From positions 62,001 to 126,000 of the forward strand of contig NZ_JAQSDN010000042.1 of NCBI RefSeq assembly GCF_029945925.1: a DNA stretch of 64,000 nucleotides, in the 5' to 3' direction. The notes under the pieces were generated by a model. It was not told the origin of the DNA and made no database searches. It saw only the letters and a list, made by a program, of their open reading frames with translations. Positions 34,871 to 43,425 of this stretch are shown one piece after another (the stretch's first letter is position 1; each line of letters begins with the position of its first letter). The position numbers and the translations under genes were made by a program. The DNA comes from Polaromonas sp. GTDB lineage: Bacteria > Pseudomonadota > Gammaproteobacteria > Burkholderiales > Burkholderiaceae_C.

Positions 34871-35278
34871 ATGCGTCTTGACAAGTGGCTGTGGGCCGCG
34901 CGCTTCTACAAGACCCGCTCGCTGGCGAGCGATGAAATCGGCAAAAGCCGCGTGCAGGTCAACGGCCAGGACGCCAAGCCCGCGCGTGAGGTGAAGGCCG
35001 GCGACACGGTGGCGATGCGTCAGGGGCAGGTCACGCGCACCGTGCTGGTCCGGGGCCTGAGCCAGCAGCGCGGACCGGCGCCGGTGGCGCAGCAGCTCTA
35101 CGAAGAAACGCCGGACAGCATCAAGCTGCGGGAAGCGGCGGCCGAGCAGCGCCGGCTGAACAATGAACCGGCCGGCAGCCTGGAGCATGGCCGCCCCACC
35201 AAACGCGACCGGCGCAGCCTGGACAAAGCCCAGGACAAGGCTTGGGGCGACCGCTGGAGCGCCTCGGTCGATTCCTGA
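34871..35278 (+). CDS. hslR: S4-domain RNA-binding protein, Hsp15-like
   Basis: A 135-residue protein with an N-terminal S4 RNA-binding domain (RLDKWLWAARFYKTRSLASDEI and VQVNGQDAKPAREVKAGDTV) and a basic C-terminal tail. This matches Hsp15/HslR, which binds stalled 50S subunits carrying nascent chains. The ATG at 34871 has GAGGT upstream and begins the conserved MRLDKWLW. It follows tctE by 48 bp but is functionally unrelated. Confidence 0.85.
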   Translation: MRLDKWLWAARFYKTRSLASDEIGKSRVQVNGQDAKPAREVKAGDTVAMRQGQVTRTVLVRGLSQQRGPAPVAQQLYEETPDSIKLREAAAEQRRLNNEPAGSLEHGRPTKRDRRSLDKAQDKAWGDRWSASVDS

Positions 35279-35340
35279 GACGCTCTGTTTTTAATAGCTT
35301 CCCCCGCAGATCGGACGGGGGCAAAAGCCATATTTCATCA

Positions 35341-37920
35341 CTATTTCGGGCTGCGCCGCCCCCGCACACGCTGCAGACCCATGATCAGCAGCAGCAGCGC
35401 TGCCGCAGGCAGGAACAGCCACTCTTTGGCCGGCCGCTCGGCGGGCAGTTCGACGCCCACTATTTTCTGGCCCGGCGCCAGTCCAAGCTTGGCCGCCCGT
35501 GACCCGAATTGCACCTGCGCCACCTGCACCTCGCCGGCAAACGAGGTCACGCTCAGGCCAATGCGGCCCAAGCGCTCGCGCGCCGTGCCCACGTCGCCCA
35601 GCGGCAGCAACACGCCTTTTCTGACCTCGCTGCCGTCCAGTTTTTCGCCCTCTACCCAGACGCGCTTGCTCGTGTTGGCAGGCGCCTCCTGCACCAGCTT
35701 CATCAGTTCCGCCGCTGGCGCGTCCACATAAGGCGGATAGACCATGTCCAGCCAGAAGCCCGGGCGAAATAGCGTGAAGGTCACCAGCAGCAGCGCGATG
35801 GTCTCGTACCAGCGCGTTCGCACCAGAAAGTATCCTTGGGTGGCGGCGGCAAACACCAGCATGGCAACCGTGGCACTGGTCACCGTGAGGATCAGATGCC
35901 AGGCCGTGTCCACCCCGATCAGCAGCAACTGCGTGTTGAAAATGAACAGAAAAGGCAGGATGGCCGTGCGCAGGCTGTAGAAAAATGCGGTCACTCCGGT
36001 CTTGATCGGGTCGGTGCGCGCAATGGCGGCCGCCGCAAAGGAAGCCAGTCCCACGGGCGGCGTCACGTCCGCCATCAGGCCGAAATAAAACACAAACATG
36101 TGAACCGCGATCAGCGGCACCAGCAGGCCGCTCTGCGCGCCGAGCTCCACGACCACCGGCGCCATCAGTGTGGACACCACAATGTAGTTGGCCGTGGTCG
36201 GCAGGCCCATGCCCAGCACCAGGCTGATCAGCGCGACCATGACAAGCATCAGCATCAGGTTGCCGCCCGAAACAAGCTCCACCACCTCTGTCATCACCAG
36301 GCCGATGCCAGTGAGCGAGACCGTGCCGACAATGATGCCGGCCGCGGCTGTGGCCACGCCGATGCCGATCATGTTGCGCGCGCCGGTGACCAGGCCATCG
36401 AGGAGGTCGGCCACGCCGCGGCGCAACGCCACGCCCAGCGCGCCCTGCCCCCGCATCAGCGCCAGGATGGGCCGCTGCGTCAGCATGATGAAGACCATGA
36501 ACATCGTGGCCCAGAAAGCAGACAGCCCGGGAGACATCTGTTCGACCATCAGGCACCAGATCAACACCACGACGCTGAGCAGGTAATGCAAACCCGACTT
36601 GAGCGTGGGCGCCGTTTCCGGCAGTTCGAACACCGGTGCATTGGGGTCATCCAGCATGAGTTCGGGCTGGCGCGCGCTGATCCACAGCAAGCCCAGATAG
36701 GCGGCCAGCAACAGTGTCCCCACGGCCCAGATGGCCCCCGCGCCCAGGGCGGACTTCATCCAGCCAATGCCCCAATACACGGCGCCGGAAAGCACCACGA
36801 AGCCGGCCACCGTCATGGTCAGCGACACCAGCCGCTGCATCGCCGTGCTGTTGCCGCGGCGCGGCAGGCCTTGCAGGTCGGCCTTGAGGGCCTCCAGATG
36901 CACGATGTAAAACAGCGCTATGTAGGAAATGATGGCCGGCAAAAAAGCATGCTTGATGACCTCGGTGTACGGAATGCCGACGTACTCGACCATCAGGAAG
37001 GCGGCCGCCCCCATCACCGGCGGCATGAGTTGGCCGTTGACCGAGCTCGATACCTCCACCGCGGCGGCCTGGTCGGGCCGGTAGCCAACACGCTTCATCA
37101 GCGGAATGGTGAAGGTGCCGGTGGTCACCACGTTGGCAATCGACGAGCCCGAGATGATGCCGGTAGCAGCCGATGACACCACCGCCGCCTTGGCTGGACC
37201 GCCGCGCATGTGGCCGAGCAAAGCAAATGCTGACTTGATGAAGTAGTTTCCCGCCCCTGCCTTGTCAAGCAGCGAGCCGAACAGCACAAACAGGAAAATG
37301 AAACTGCTGGAAACGCCCAGGGCCACACCGAACACACCCTCGGTGGTCAGCCACTGGTGAGAGGCCACGCGCGCCAGCGACGAGCCTTTGTGGGCAATCA
37401 TGTCAGGCATGTAGGGGCCGGCAAAGGTATAGATCAGGAACACCACGGCCACCACCACCATGGGCAGGCCCAGCACGCGGCGCGTCGCCTCCAGCAGCAG
37501 CACGACGCCAACGGCGGCGGTGGCAATGTCCATCTGCGACGGCTGGCCGGGCCGGGTGGCGATTTCTCGATAGAACACAAACAGGTAGGCCGCGCAGAAG
37601 GTTGCGGCCACCGCCAGGATCCAGTCTGTCACCGGAATGCGGTCACTCGGCGAACGCTTGAAGGCCGGATAGGACAGAAAGGCCAGAAAGACGGCAAACG
37701 CCAGATGGATGGAGCGCGACTCGGTGTCATTGAGGACAAACACCCCGAAGACAAAGGGCAGCGGCGAGGCGATCCACAGCTGGAACAGCGACCAGGCCAG
37801 CGCCACCGCCAGCAGCACGCGCGACATGAACGGGCCCGGATTGCGGGCGCCCATGTCGGTGTCGGTCACCAGCTTGTTCACATCGACCGTGGCGACGTCT
37901 TCGGACTTGCGCTTGAACAT
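35341..37920 (-). CDS. TRAP transporter permease, 4TM/12TM fusion, TAXI type
   Basis: An 859-residue permease in which the small (DctQ-like) and large (DctM-like) TRAP subunits are one polypeptide, as usual for TAXI-type systems. About 16 or more hydrophobic segments are seen. DctM-type signatures include GGPAKAAVVSSAATGIISGS, VEVSSSVNGQLMPPVMGAAA and GMGLPTTANYIVVSTL. The last 150 residues form a DUF3394-like soluble domain (GLSVTSFAGEVQVAQVQFG, KLGLAPGQKIVGVEL) ending in one more TM. GAGGAGAT precedes the ATG at 37920. It lies downstream of the TAXI binding protein, with a terminator in between. Confidence 0.93.
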   Translation of the reverse strand: MFKRKSEDVATVDVNKLVTDTDMGARNPGPFMSRVLLAVALAWSLFQLWIASPLPFVFGVFVLNDTESRSIHLAFAVFLAFLSYPAFKRSPSDRIPVTDWILAVAATFCAAYLFVFYREIATRPGQPSQMDIATAAVGVVLLLEATRRVLGLPMVVVAVVFLIYTFAGPYMPDMIAHKGSSLARVASHQWLTTEGVFGVALGVSSSFIFLFVLFGSLLDKAGAGNYFIKSAFALLGHMRGGPAKAAVVSSAATGIISGSSIANVVTTGTFTIPLMKRVGYRPDQAAAVEVSSSVNGQLMPPVMGAAAFLMVEYVGIPYTEVIKHAFLPAIISYIALFYIVHLEALKADLQGLPRRGNSTAMQRLVSLTMTVAGFVVLSGAVYWGIGWMKSALGAGAIWAVGTLLLAAYLGLLWISARQPELMLDDPNAPVFELPETAPTLKSGLHYLLSVVVLIWCLMVEQMSPGLSAFWATMFMVFIMLTQRPILALMRGQGALGVALRRGVADLLDGLVTGARNMIGIGVATAAAGIIVGTVSLTGIGLVMTEVVELVSGGNLMLMLVMVALISLVLGMGLPTTANYIVVSTLMAPVVVELGAQSGLLVPLIAVHMFVFYFGLMADVTPPVGLASFAAAAIARTDPIKTGVTAFFYSLRTAILPFLFIFNTQLLLIGVDTAWHLILTVTSATVAMLVFAAATQGYFLVRTRWYETIALLLVTFTLFRPGFWLDMVYPPYVDAPAAELMKLVQEAPANTSKRVWVEGEKLDGSEVRKGVLLPLGDVGTARERLGRIGLSVTSFAGEVQVAQVQFGSRAAKLGLAPGQKIVGVELPAERPAKEWLFLPAAALLLLIMGLQRVRGRRSPK

Positions 37921-38000
37921 GGCTGATCTCCTCAAAGCAGGTAAATGGTCACCTCTTTTCGGCGGGGTGACCGAAGCGCACGGGAGACCCGGCAACAGGT

Positions 38001-38026
38001 AAAAAAAAGCCCCGTCGTGCGGGGCT
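38001..38026 (-). terminator. Terminator/attenuator between TAXI binding protein and permease
   Basis: On the minus strand AGCCCCG-CACGA-CGGGGCT is followed by eight T. It lies after the binding-protein gene and before the permease start. Incomplete termination would give the usual excess of binding protein over permease. Confidence 0.8.
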
Positions 38027-38087
38027 GGGTGTCAGAGTCGCAGGGAAGGAACGCTCAAACCGCTCCGCCCTGCGCCTGTGGTCCGGC

Positions 38088-39065
38088 TTACAGCCAGCCC
38101 TTTTCCTTATAGTACTTGACGGCACCGGGATGCATGGGCGCCGACACGCCGTCCTTGACCATCTTCTTCGGGTCCAGGTTGGCCAGCGCCGGGTGGAGTT
38201 TCTTGAACTCGTCGAAGTTCTCGAAAACCGCCTTCACCAGTTCATACACCGTGGCGTCCGGCACCTTGGCCGAGGTCACGAAAGTCGCCAGCACGCCATA
38301 GGTACGCGTCGGGCTCGGGTTGCCGGGGTACAGGCCGCCCGGAATGTCCACCGCAGCGTAAAACGGGAACTCCTTGACCAGCTTGTCCACACCGGCATTG
38401 GCCAGCGGCACCAGCTTGGCGCCACAGGTGGTGATCGGGTCCTGGATGTTGGCCGAAGGATGGCCGACGCCATAGAAGAAGCCGTCGATCTTGTTGTCAC
38501 ACAGCGCGGCGCCGTGCTCGTCGGCCTTGAGCTCGGACGCCAGCGAAAAGTCACTGGTCTTCCAGCCCATGGCGGTCAGCAGTTGTTCCATCGAGGCACG
38601 TGTGCCCGAACCGGGGTTGCCAATGTTGAAACGCTTGCCCTTGAAGTCCTCGAACTTGGTGACGTTGGCTTCCTTGCGGGCCAGCACCGTGAAGGGCTCG
38701 GGATGCAGGGAGAACACCGCGCGCAGGTCAGTGACGGCGCCGTCTTTCTGGAAAGTCGCGGAACCCTTGGTCGCATGGAACTGCCAGTCGGACTGGGTCA
38801 CGCCAAAGTCGAGATCGCCCGAACGAATGGTATTGATGTTGGCGACCGAGCCGCCGGTGGACTCGACTGAGCAGCGAATGCCATGCCTGGCGCGGTCCTT
38901 GTTCATGAGGCGGCAGATAGCGCCACCTGCCGCGTAATACACACCAGTGACACCACCGGTGCCGATGGTGATGAATTTCTGCTGTGCGACCACCGGCGCG
39001 CTGGCAAGCGCACCGGAAAGGGCCGCTGCTGCGGCAAGGGCCTTAAAAACAAATGCTCTGGACAT
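38088..39065 (-). CDS. TAXI-family TRAP transporter solute-binding protein
   Basis: A 325-residue periplasmic receptor. A Sec signal peptide ([20 protein letters not shown], cleaved after VVAQ) precedes the TAXI signature [37 protein letters not shown] and [15 protein letters not shown] are further family marks. It starts 30 bp after the end of the RpiR-aminotransferase ORF, so the three are probably one operon. TAXI ligands include glutamate-like and other carboxylates; an amino compound acted on by the upstream aminotransferase is a reasonable guess. Confidence 0.93.
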   Translation of the reverse strand: MSRAFVFKALAAAAALSGALASAPVVAQQKFITIGTGGVTGVYYAAGGAICRLMNKDRARHGIRCSVESTGGSVANINTIRSGDLDFGVTQSDWQFHATKGSATFQKDGAVTDLRAVFSLHPEPFTVLARKEANVTKFEDFKGKRFNIGNPGSGTRASMEQLLTAMGWKTSDFSLASELKADEHGAALCDNKIDGFFYGVGHPSANIQDPITTCGAKLVPLANAGVDKLVKEFPFYAAVDIPGGLYPGNPSPTRTYGVLATFVTSAKVPDATVYELVKAVFENFDEFKKLHPALANLDPKKMVKDGVSAPMHPGAVKYYKEKGWL

Positions 39066-39095
39066 TGCAATACTCCTCGTTGAAAAAACGTTACA

Positions 39096-41345
39096 TCAAG
39101 ATGATGAAAGTGAGGCCCGGATGGCGGCATCGAGCCGCTCGACGATCTGTGCCAGCTCAGAATCGCTGGTGATGAAGGGCGGGGCCAGCAACACATGGTC
39201 ACCATACCGTCCATCGACGGTGCCGCCCATCGGGTAAACCATCAAGCCGCGCGCCATCGCCTCCTTCTTGATGCGTGCATGCACTTTGCGTGCCGGATCG
39301 AACGGGGTCTTCTTCGCGCGGTCCTGCACCAGCTCGATGCCCCAGAACAAACCACGGCCGCGTATGTCTCCGACATGGGGATGCTCTCCCCAACTGCCCT
39401 GCATCAGCGTCTGCAGGAAGGCGCCCCGTGTGCGCACCTGGGCGATGAGCTGGTCCCGCTCGAACACCTGCTGCACGGCCAGCGCCGCCGCACAGGCCAC
39501 CGCATGGCCCAGGTAGGTGTGCCCATGCTGGAAAAAGCCGGTACCGCCCCGCATCGCATCCACAATTTTCTTCTGCGCCAGCACCGCACCAATCGGCTGG
39601 TAGCCGCCGCCCAGACCCTTGGCCACGGCAAGCAGGTCGGGTGACACCCCCTCCTGCTCGCACGCATGCAGGGTGCCGGTGCGGCCCATGCCGCACATCA
39701 CTTCATCGAGGATCAGCAGCACGCCATACCGGTCGCAGACTTCGCGCACCGCCTTGAAGTAGCCCGGTACCGGCGCCAGCACGCCAGCGGTCGCGCCACC
39801 CACGGTTTCGGCAATGAAGGCGATCACGCGGTCTGCGCCTTTTTCAAGGATGGCGTGCTCGAGTTCCTGTGCCAGGCGCTGGCCATAGTGCTCCGGCGTT
39901 TCGCCGGCCTGCTGCTCGCGGTAGGGGTAACAGGGCGACACATGGGTGGCCGGCATCAGAATGGGTGCGAACGGTTCGCGCCGCCACTGGTTGCCGCCTA
40001 TCGCCAGCGCACCCAGCGTGTTGCCGTGGTAACTCTGCCTGCGCGCGATGAAATGCGTGCGCTGCGGCTGGCCGATCTCGACAAAATACTGGCGCGCCAT
40101 CTTCAGCGTGGCCTCCATCGCCTCCGAGCCGCCGCTGACGAAATACACATGGCTCATGCCTTGCGGCGCCGTCCTGATCAGCTGCGCGGCCAGTGTCTCG
40201 GCGACTTCGGTGGTGAAAAAGCTGGTGTGGGCATAAGCCAGCTTGTCGATCTGCGCATGCATGGCGGCCAGCACGTCGGGATGGCCGTGGCCCAGGCAGG
40301 ACACCGCAGCGCCACCCGAGGCGTCGATATAACTCTTGCCATCGGCATCGGTCAGGTACACCCCCCGGCCGCTGACGGCCACCGGCGGCGTGTGCTGCAA
40401 CTGGCGGTGAAAAACATGGGTGGAGGCTGCAGGCATGGGGCTTATTTCCTTGTTGAAGAAGTCAGTGGCCGGCCAGTGGCGGCCTTGTCGGCGCGTTCGT
40501 CCCAAGGCACCCTCGCTGTCCAGGCGGTCCTGCCGGGTTTGCAGGTGGGCCAGCACCTTGCGACCGCCGCGCACCGCCACGGCGGCAGCCAGCGCTTCGG
40601 TCAATGCCAGGGCGCCGACCATGGAATGGAAATACGAGGGGCTGTCGGTACGGAACAGCAGCGTGCGGGTGGCCGACCGGGCAATCGGCGAGAGGGCGCT
40701 GTCCGTCAGGGCCAGCACGTCGGCGCCCTGCGCCCGCGCCTTCAGCGCGGCATCCACCGTCTGGCGCGTGTACGCGGCGGCAGAAGTCACCACCAGCAGG
40801 TCCCCCGGGCCGATGTCGCCGATCTGGTCGGTCAGCGTGCCGCCCAGGCCCTGCACCAGCACGCCGTTGGATGCCAGCAGGCCGTAGGTGTAGTGCAGGT
40901 GCAGCGCCAGACCATGGCTGGCGCGCAGGCCGAGAAAATAAACGCACCGCGCCTTGAGCATGGCATCGGCCGCGGCCTCCAGCTGCGCGGCCTGGTTCAG
41001 CCCGCTGACGGACGCGGTGTTCGCATGTTGCGTTTCGTTGAGCAGCGCCAGCCAGTCCTTGTCATGCCGCGCGCTGGCCTGCAGCACCTCGGCCCGCCCG
41101 GCATAACCGGCCTGCGCTGAAAAAGACTCCTGGCAGAGATGCTTGATCGCCTCGAAGCCCTGAAAACCCAAAGCCTGCGACAGGCGGCTCAGGGTCGCCG
41201 GCGCCAGAGCGGCCCGGCGCGCGCATTCACGCATGGAATGCAGCGCTACCTCGCGCGGATGCGCCTCGATCCAGCGCGCCGCACGGAGCAACTCCGGACT
41301 CAGGCCGTCAAGCGGAAGGTTGGCAAACAGTGAGGAGGTCGACAT
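39096..41345 (-). CDS. Fused RpiR/SIS transcriptional regulator and class III aminotransferase
   Basis: One uninterrupted 749-codon frame with two complete proteins end to end. Residues 1-77 form an RpiR-type helix-turn-helix (CARRAALAPATLSRLSQALGF). Residues about 125-275 form a SIS domain (CVYFLGLRASHGLALHL, LLVVTSAAAYTRQTV). After a linker of about 20 residues, 304-749 are a PLP-dependent class III (omega) aminotransferase. It has GSEAMEA at 406, Asp547 in LILDEVMCG and the Schiff-base Lys576 in VAKGLGGGY. Met304 (ATG at 40436) is preceded by AAGGA about 10 nt upstream, so a free aminotransferase may also be made. First gene before the TAXI-TRAP transporter. Confidence 0.88.
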   Translation of the reverse strand: MSTSSLFANLPLDGLSPELLRAARWIEAHPREVALHSMRECARRAALAPATLSRLSQALGFQGFEAIKHLCQESFSAQAGYAGRAEVLQASARHDKDWLALLNETQHANTASVSGLNQAAQLEAAADAMLKARCVYFLGLRASHGLALHLHYTYGLLASNGVLVQGLGGTLTDQIGDIGPGDLLVVTSAAAYTRQTVDAALKARAQGADVLALTDSALSPIARSATRTLLFRTDSPSYFHSMVGALALTEALAAAVAVRGGRKVLAHLQTRQDRLDSEGALGRTRRQGRHWPATDFFNKEISPMPAASTHVFHRQLQHTPPVAVSGRGVYLTDADGKSYIDASGGAAVSCLGHGHPDVLAAMHAQIDKLAYAHTSFFTTEVAETLAAQLIRTAPQGMSHVYFVSGGSEAMEATLKMARQYFVEIGQPQRTHFIARRQSYHGNTLGALAIGGNQWRREPFAPILMPATHVSPCYPYREQQAGETPEHYGQRLAQELEHAILEKGADRVIAFIAETVGGATAGVLAPVPGYFKAVREVCDRYGVLLILDEVMCGMGRTGTLHACEQEGVSPDLLAVAKGLGGGYQPIGAVLAQKKIVDAMRGGTGFFQHGHTYLGHAVACAAALAVQQVFERDQLIAQVRTRGAFLQTLMQGSWGEHPHVGDIRGRGLFWGIELVQDRAKKTPFDPARKVHARIKKEAMARGLMVYPMGGTVDGRYGDHVLLAPPFITSDSELAQIVERLDAAIRASLSSS

Positions 41346-41392
41346 GAAACATTTGTATCAATATTTCTCAAAATATAGCACAAGTGTTTCAT
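41344..41392. promoter_or_regulatory. Nested palindromic operator at the fusion-gene start
   Basis: Outer arms ATGAAACATTTGT (41344-41356) and ACAAGTGTTTCAT (41380-41392) are complementary at 12 of 13 positions. Inside is a second palindrome, ATATTT-CTCA-AAATAT (41361-41376). The left arm overlaps the start codon of the fusion gene (41343-41345). Promoter-like elements lie inside it on the minus strand (TTGTTG, 16 bp, TATATT). RpiR-family regulators bind palindromes of this TGAAA...TTTCA kind, so autoregulation is likely. Confidence 0.6.
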
Positions 41393-41427
41393 ACAACAAA
41401 ACAGGCGCGGACCGCGCCCGGCGGTCT

Positions 41428-41751
41428 TCAGCCGCAACGCACCCGGCGAATCACGCCAGCAGCGTCAAGCTCCAGGTTGAGTCGCTGGGCGTTGAATTCC
41501 ATGGTGACGGCCTGGTTGGGACGCAGCACCCGCGCCATGTAGGAGCCCGAGCGCTGGCGCGCGTCCTCGACCACACTCGCACCCGGCGCCTTGCCGATCG
41601 CGAACCGGGCACCGTCCGCATTGCAGGCCGTCCCCGGGGGAGGTGGCGGCATGGGGCTGGTGCCCGTCGAGGGTGCACCGGGCGCGGCACAACCGGCCAG
41701 AACGGCCAGACATGCCAGCGTCGCGCTGATCAGGGGGGTCTTCAACAACAT
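41428..41751 (-). CDS. Lipoprotein with peptidase inhibitor I78-like domain
   Basis: A 107-residue small lipoprotein. The signal MLLKTPLISATLACLAVLAGC gives lipobox Cys21. A Pro/Gly spacer follows, then an I78-type inhibitor domain (CNADGARFAIGKAPGASVV, RVLRPNQAVTMEFNAQRLNL, VIRRVRCG) with its two conserved Cys. GGAGACCCC precedes the ATG at 41751. I78 proteins inhibit serine peptidases; the target here is unknown. Monocistronic by context. Confidence 0.8.
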   Translation of the reverse strand: MLLKTPLISATLACLAVLAGCAAPGAPSTGTSPMPPPPPGTACNADGARFAIGKAPGASVVEDARQRSGSYMARVLRPNQAVTMEFNAQRLNLELDAAGVIRRVRCG

Positions 41752-41860
41752 GGGGTCTCCGGAAAGTAAAGCGCCACCATAACGTCTGCGCCCCGGCGGC
41801 GCCCGCCTTTTTACGACTGGTTGCGACACGGCTCGCGGCGTCATCTGAAGCAGGATAAAA

Positions 41861-41884
41861 AAAAGCCACCTTGCGGTGGCTTTT
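41861..41884. terminator. Terminator downstream of tRNA-Ser
   Basis: AAAAGCCACC-TTGC-GGTGGCTTTT is a perfect 10-bp stem with a tetraloop and T-runs on both strands. It lies 5 bp after the tRNA-Ser 3' end on the minus strand. Confidence 0.85.
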
Positions 41885-41888
41885 TGTC

Positions 41889-41981
41889 TGGCGGAAACGG
41901 AGGGATTCGAACCCTCGATGAGGCTCTACACCCCATACTCCCTTAGCAGGGGAGCACCTTCGGCCACTCGGTCACGTTTCC
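41889..41981 (-). tRNA. tRNA-Ser (anticodon GCU)
   Basis: The minus strand gives acceptor stem GGAAACG/CGTTTCC, discriminator G and encoded CCA. The D-arm contains GAGTGGCCGAAGG, the anticodon loop is CTGCTAA with anticodon GCU, the variable arm is long, and the T-loop is GGTTCGAATCC. The class II shape with discriminator G fits serine. Confidence 0.95.
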
Positions 41982-42033
41982 TGAATTCTGTCTGAGCCCG
42001 GATTATCTCACGACTTGGCCAGCTGTCCAGCAA

Positions 42034-43308
42034 TCAGGGGCTTGCGGCAGGCTGGTCCAGGTCAAAAGCCTTGTGCAAGGCGCGCACGGCCAGCTCCATG
42101 TATTTCTCGTCGATCACCACCGATGTCTTGATTTCGCTGGTGGAGATCATCTGGATGTTGATGCCTTCTTCGCTCAGGCAGCGGAACATCTTGCTGGCAA
42201 TGCCGACGTGGCTGCGCATCCCGATGCCGACGATGCTGACCTTGCAGATCTTGGCGTCGCCGGTGATCTCCTGCGCGCCGAGCTTGGGCAGGACCTCGGC
42301 CTTGAGCAGGTCGATGGCCCGCGCGTAGTCGTTGCGGTGCACGGTGAAGCTGAAATCGGTTTTGCCGTCTTTGCTGATGTTCTGGATGATCACATCGACT
42401 TCGATGTTGGCGTCGGCCACGGCGCCCAGGATCTGGTAGGCAATGCCCGGGGTGTCCGGCACGCCGAGAATGGAGATTTTGGCTTCGTCGCGGTTGAACG
42501 CGATGCCCGATACGATGGCTTGTTCCATTTTTTCGTCTTCCTCAAAACTGATCAGGGTGCCGGACTTGGCCTCTTCGTCGATGTCGATGTCCCAGGGCGT
42601 GAAGCTCGAGAGCACGCGCAGGGGCACCTTGTACTTGCCCGCAAACTCGACCGAGCGGATCTGCAGCACCTTGGAGCCCATCGAGGCCATCTCGAGCATC
42701 TCTTCAAAACTCACGGTCTGCAGGCGGCGTGCTTCGGGAACGACACGCGGGTCGGTGGTGTACACGCCGTCCACGTCGGTGTAGATCAGGCACTCATGCG
42801 CCTTCATGGCGGCCGCCACGGCCACGGCCGAGGTGTCGGAACCGCCGCGGCCCAGCGTGGTGATGTTGCCCAGGTCGTCCATGCCCTGAAAGCCGGTGAT
42901 GATGACCACCTTGCCGGCATCCAGGTCGGCGCGCACGCGCTTGTCGTCAATCGACTCGATGCGGGCCTTGGTGTAGGCGCTGTTGGTCCGGATGGGCATC
43001 TGCCAGCCGGCGTAACTGACGGCGTCCATGCCCTCGGCCTGCAGCGCGATTGCCAGCAGCGCACTGGAGGCCTGCTCGCCGGTGGCGGCCAGGGCGTCGA
43101 GTTCGCGATGGTAGGCGTCGCTGGCCTTGCCAGGCGCCAGTTCCTTGGCCAGGCCCAGCAGGCGGTTGGTTTCGCCGCTCATGGCACTGGGCACCACCAC
43201 CATCTGGTGGCCGGCTCTGGCCCACTTGGCCACGCGTTTGGCGACATTGCGGATGCGCTCGGTCGAGCCCATCGAGGTGCCGCCGTATTTATGAACGATC
43301 AAAGCCAT
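42034..43308 (-). CDS. lysC: Aspartate kinase
   Basis: Phosphorylates aspartate in the first step of lysine, threonine and methionine synthesis. The 424-residue monofunctional enzyme starts ALIVHKYGGTSMGS (the ATP/Asp site KYGG). It has the kinase signature TLGRGGSDTSAVAVAAA and a C-terminal pair of ACT domains (SILGVPDTPGIAYQILGAV and VSIVGIGMRSHVGIASKMF), which carry feedback control by lysine/threonine. The ATG at 43308 starts at the conserved motif. It lies 117 bp downstream of tilS. Confidence 0.96.
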   Translation of the reverse strand: MALIVHKYGGTSMGSTERIRNVAKRVAKWARAGHQMVVVPSAMSGETNRLLGLAKELAPGKASDAYHRELDALAATGEQASSALLAIALQAEGMDAVSYAGWQMPIRTNSAYTKARIESIDDKRVRADLDAGKVVIITGFQGMDDLGNITTLGRGGSDTSAVAVAAAMKAHECLIYTDVDGVYTTDPRVVPEARRLQTVSFEEMLEMASMGSKVLQIRSVEFAGKYKVPLRVLSSFTPWDIDIDEEAKSGTLISFEEDEKMEQAIVSGIAFNRDEAKISILGVPDTPGIAYQILGAVADANIEVDVIIQNISKDGKTDFSFTVHRNDYARAIDLLKAEVLPKLGAQEITGDAKICKVSIVGIGMRSHVGIASKMFRCLSEEGINIQMISTSEIKTSVVIDEKYMELAVRALHKAFDLDQPAASP

Positions 43309-43425
43309 TGCAGGGGGGTCAATCAGGAGTTGGTGGTGCTGTCTTTTTTTGCTTTTTTGGCGGCAAGCGCTGCGAAAAGCGCCCTGGCGGCAGGCCAGCA
43401 AAGCTTTTGATTATAGCCAGCGGCC

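Noticed and set aside
35836..37176. 446-codon open frame antisense to the TRAP permease (and similar long antisense frames at 14886, 39666, 42073, 50169 and 56152)
   Set aside because: All lie opposite well-supported genes and show the His/Gln/Arg-rich composition typical of reverse-phase frames.
39096..41345. Assignment of the fusion as a MocR-type (GntR plus class I aminotransferase) regulator
   Set aside because: The N-terminal half has RpiR-type helix-turn-helix and SIS motifs, and the enzyme part has class III aminotransferase motifs.
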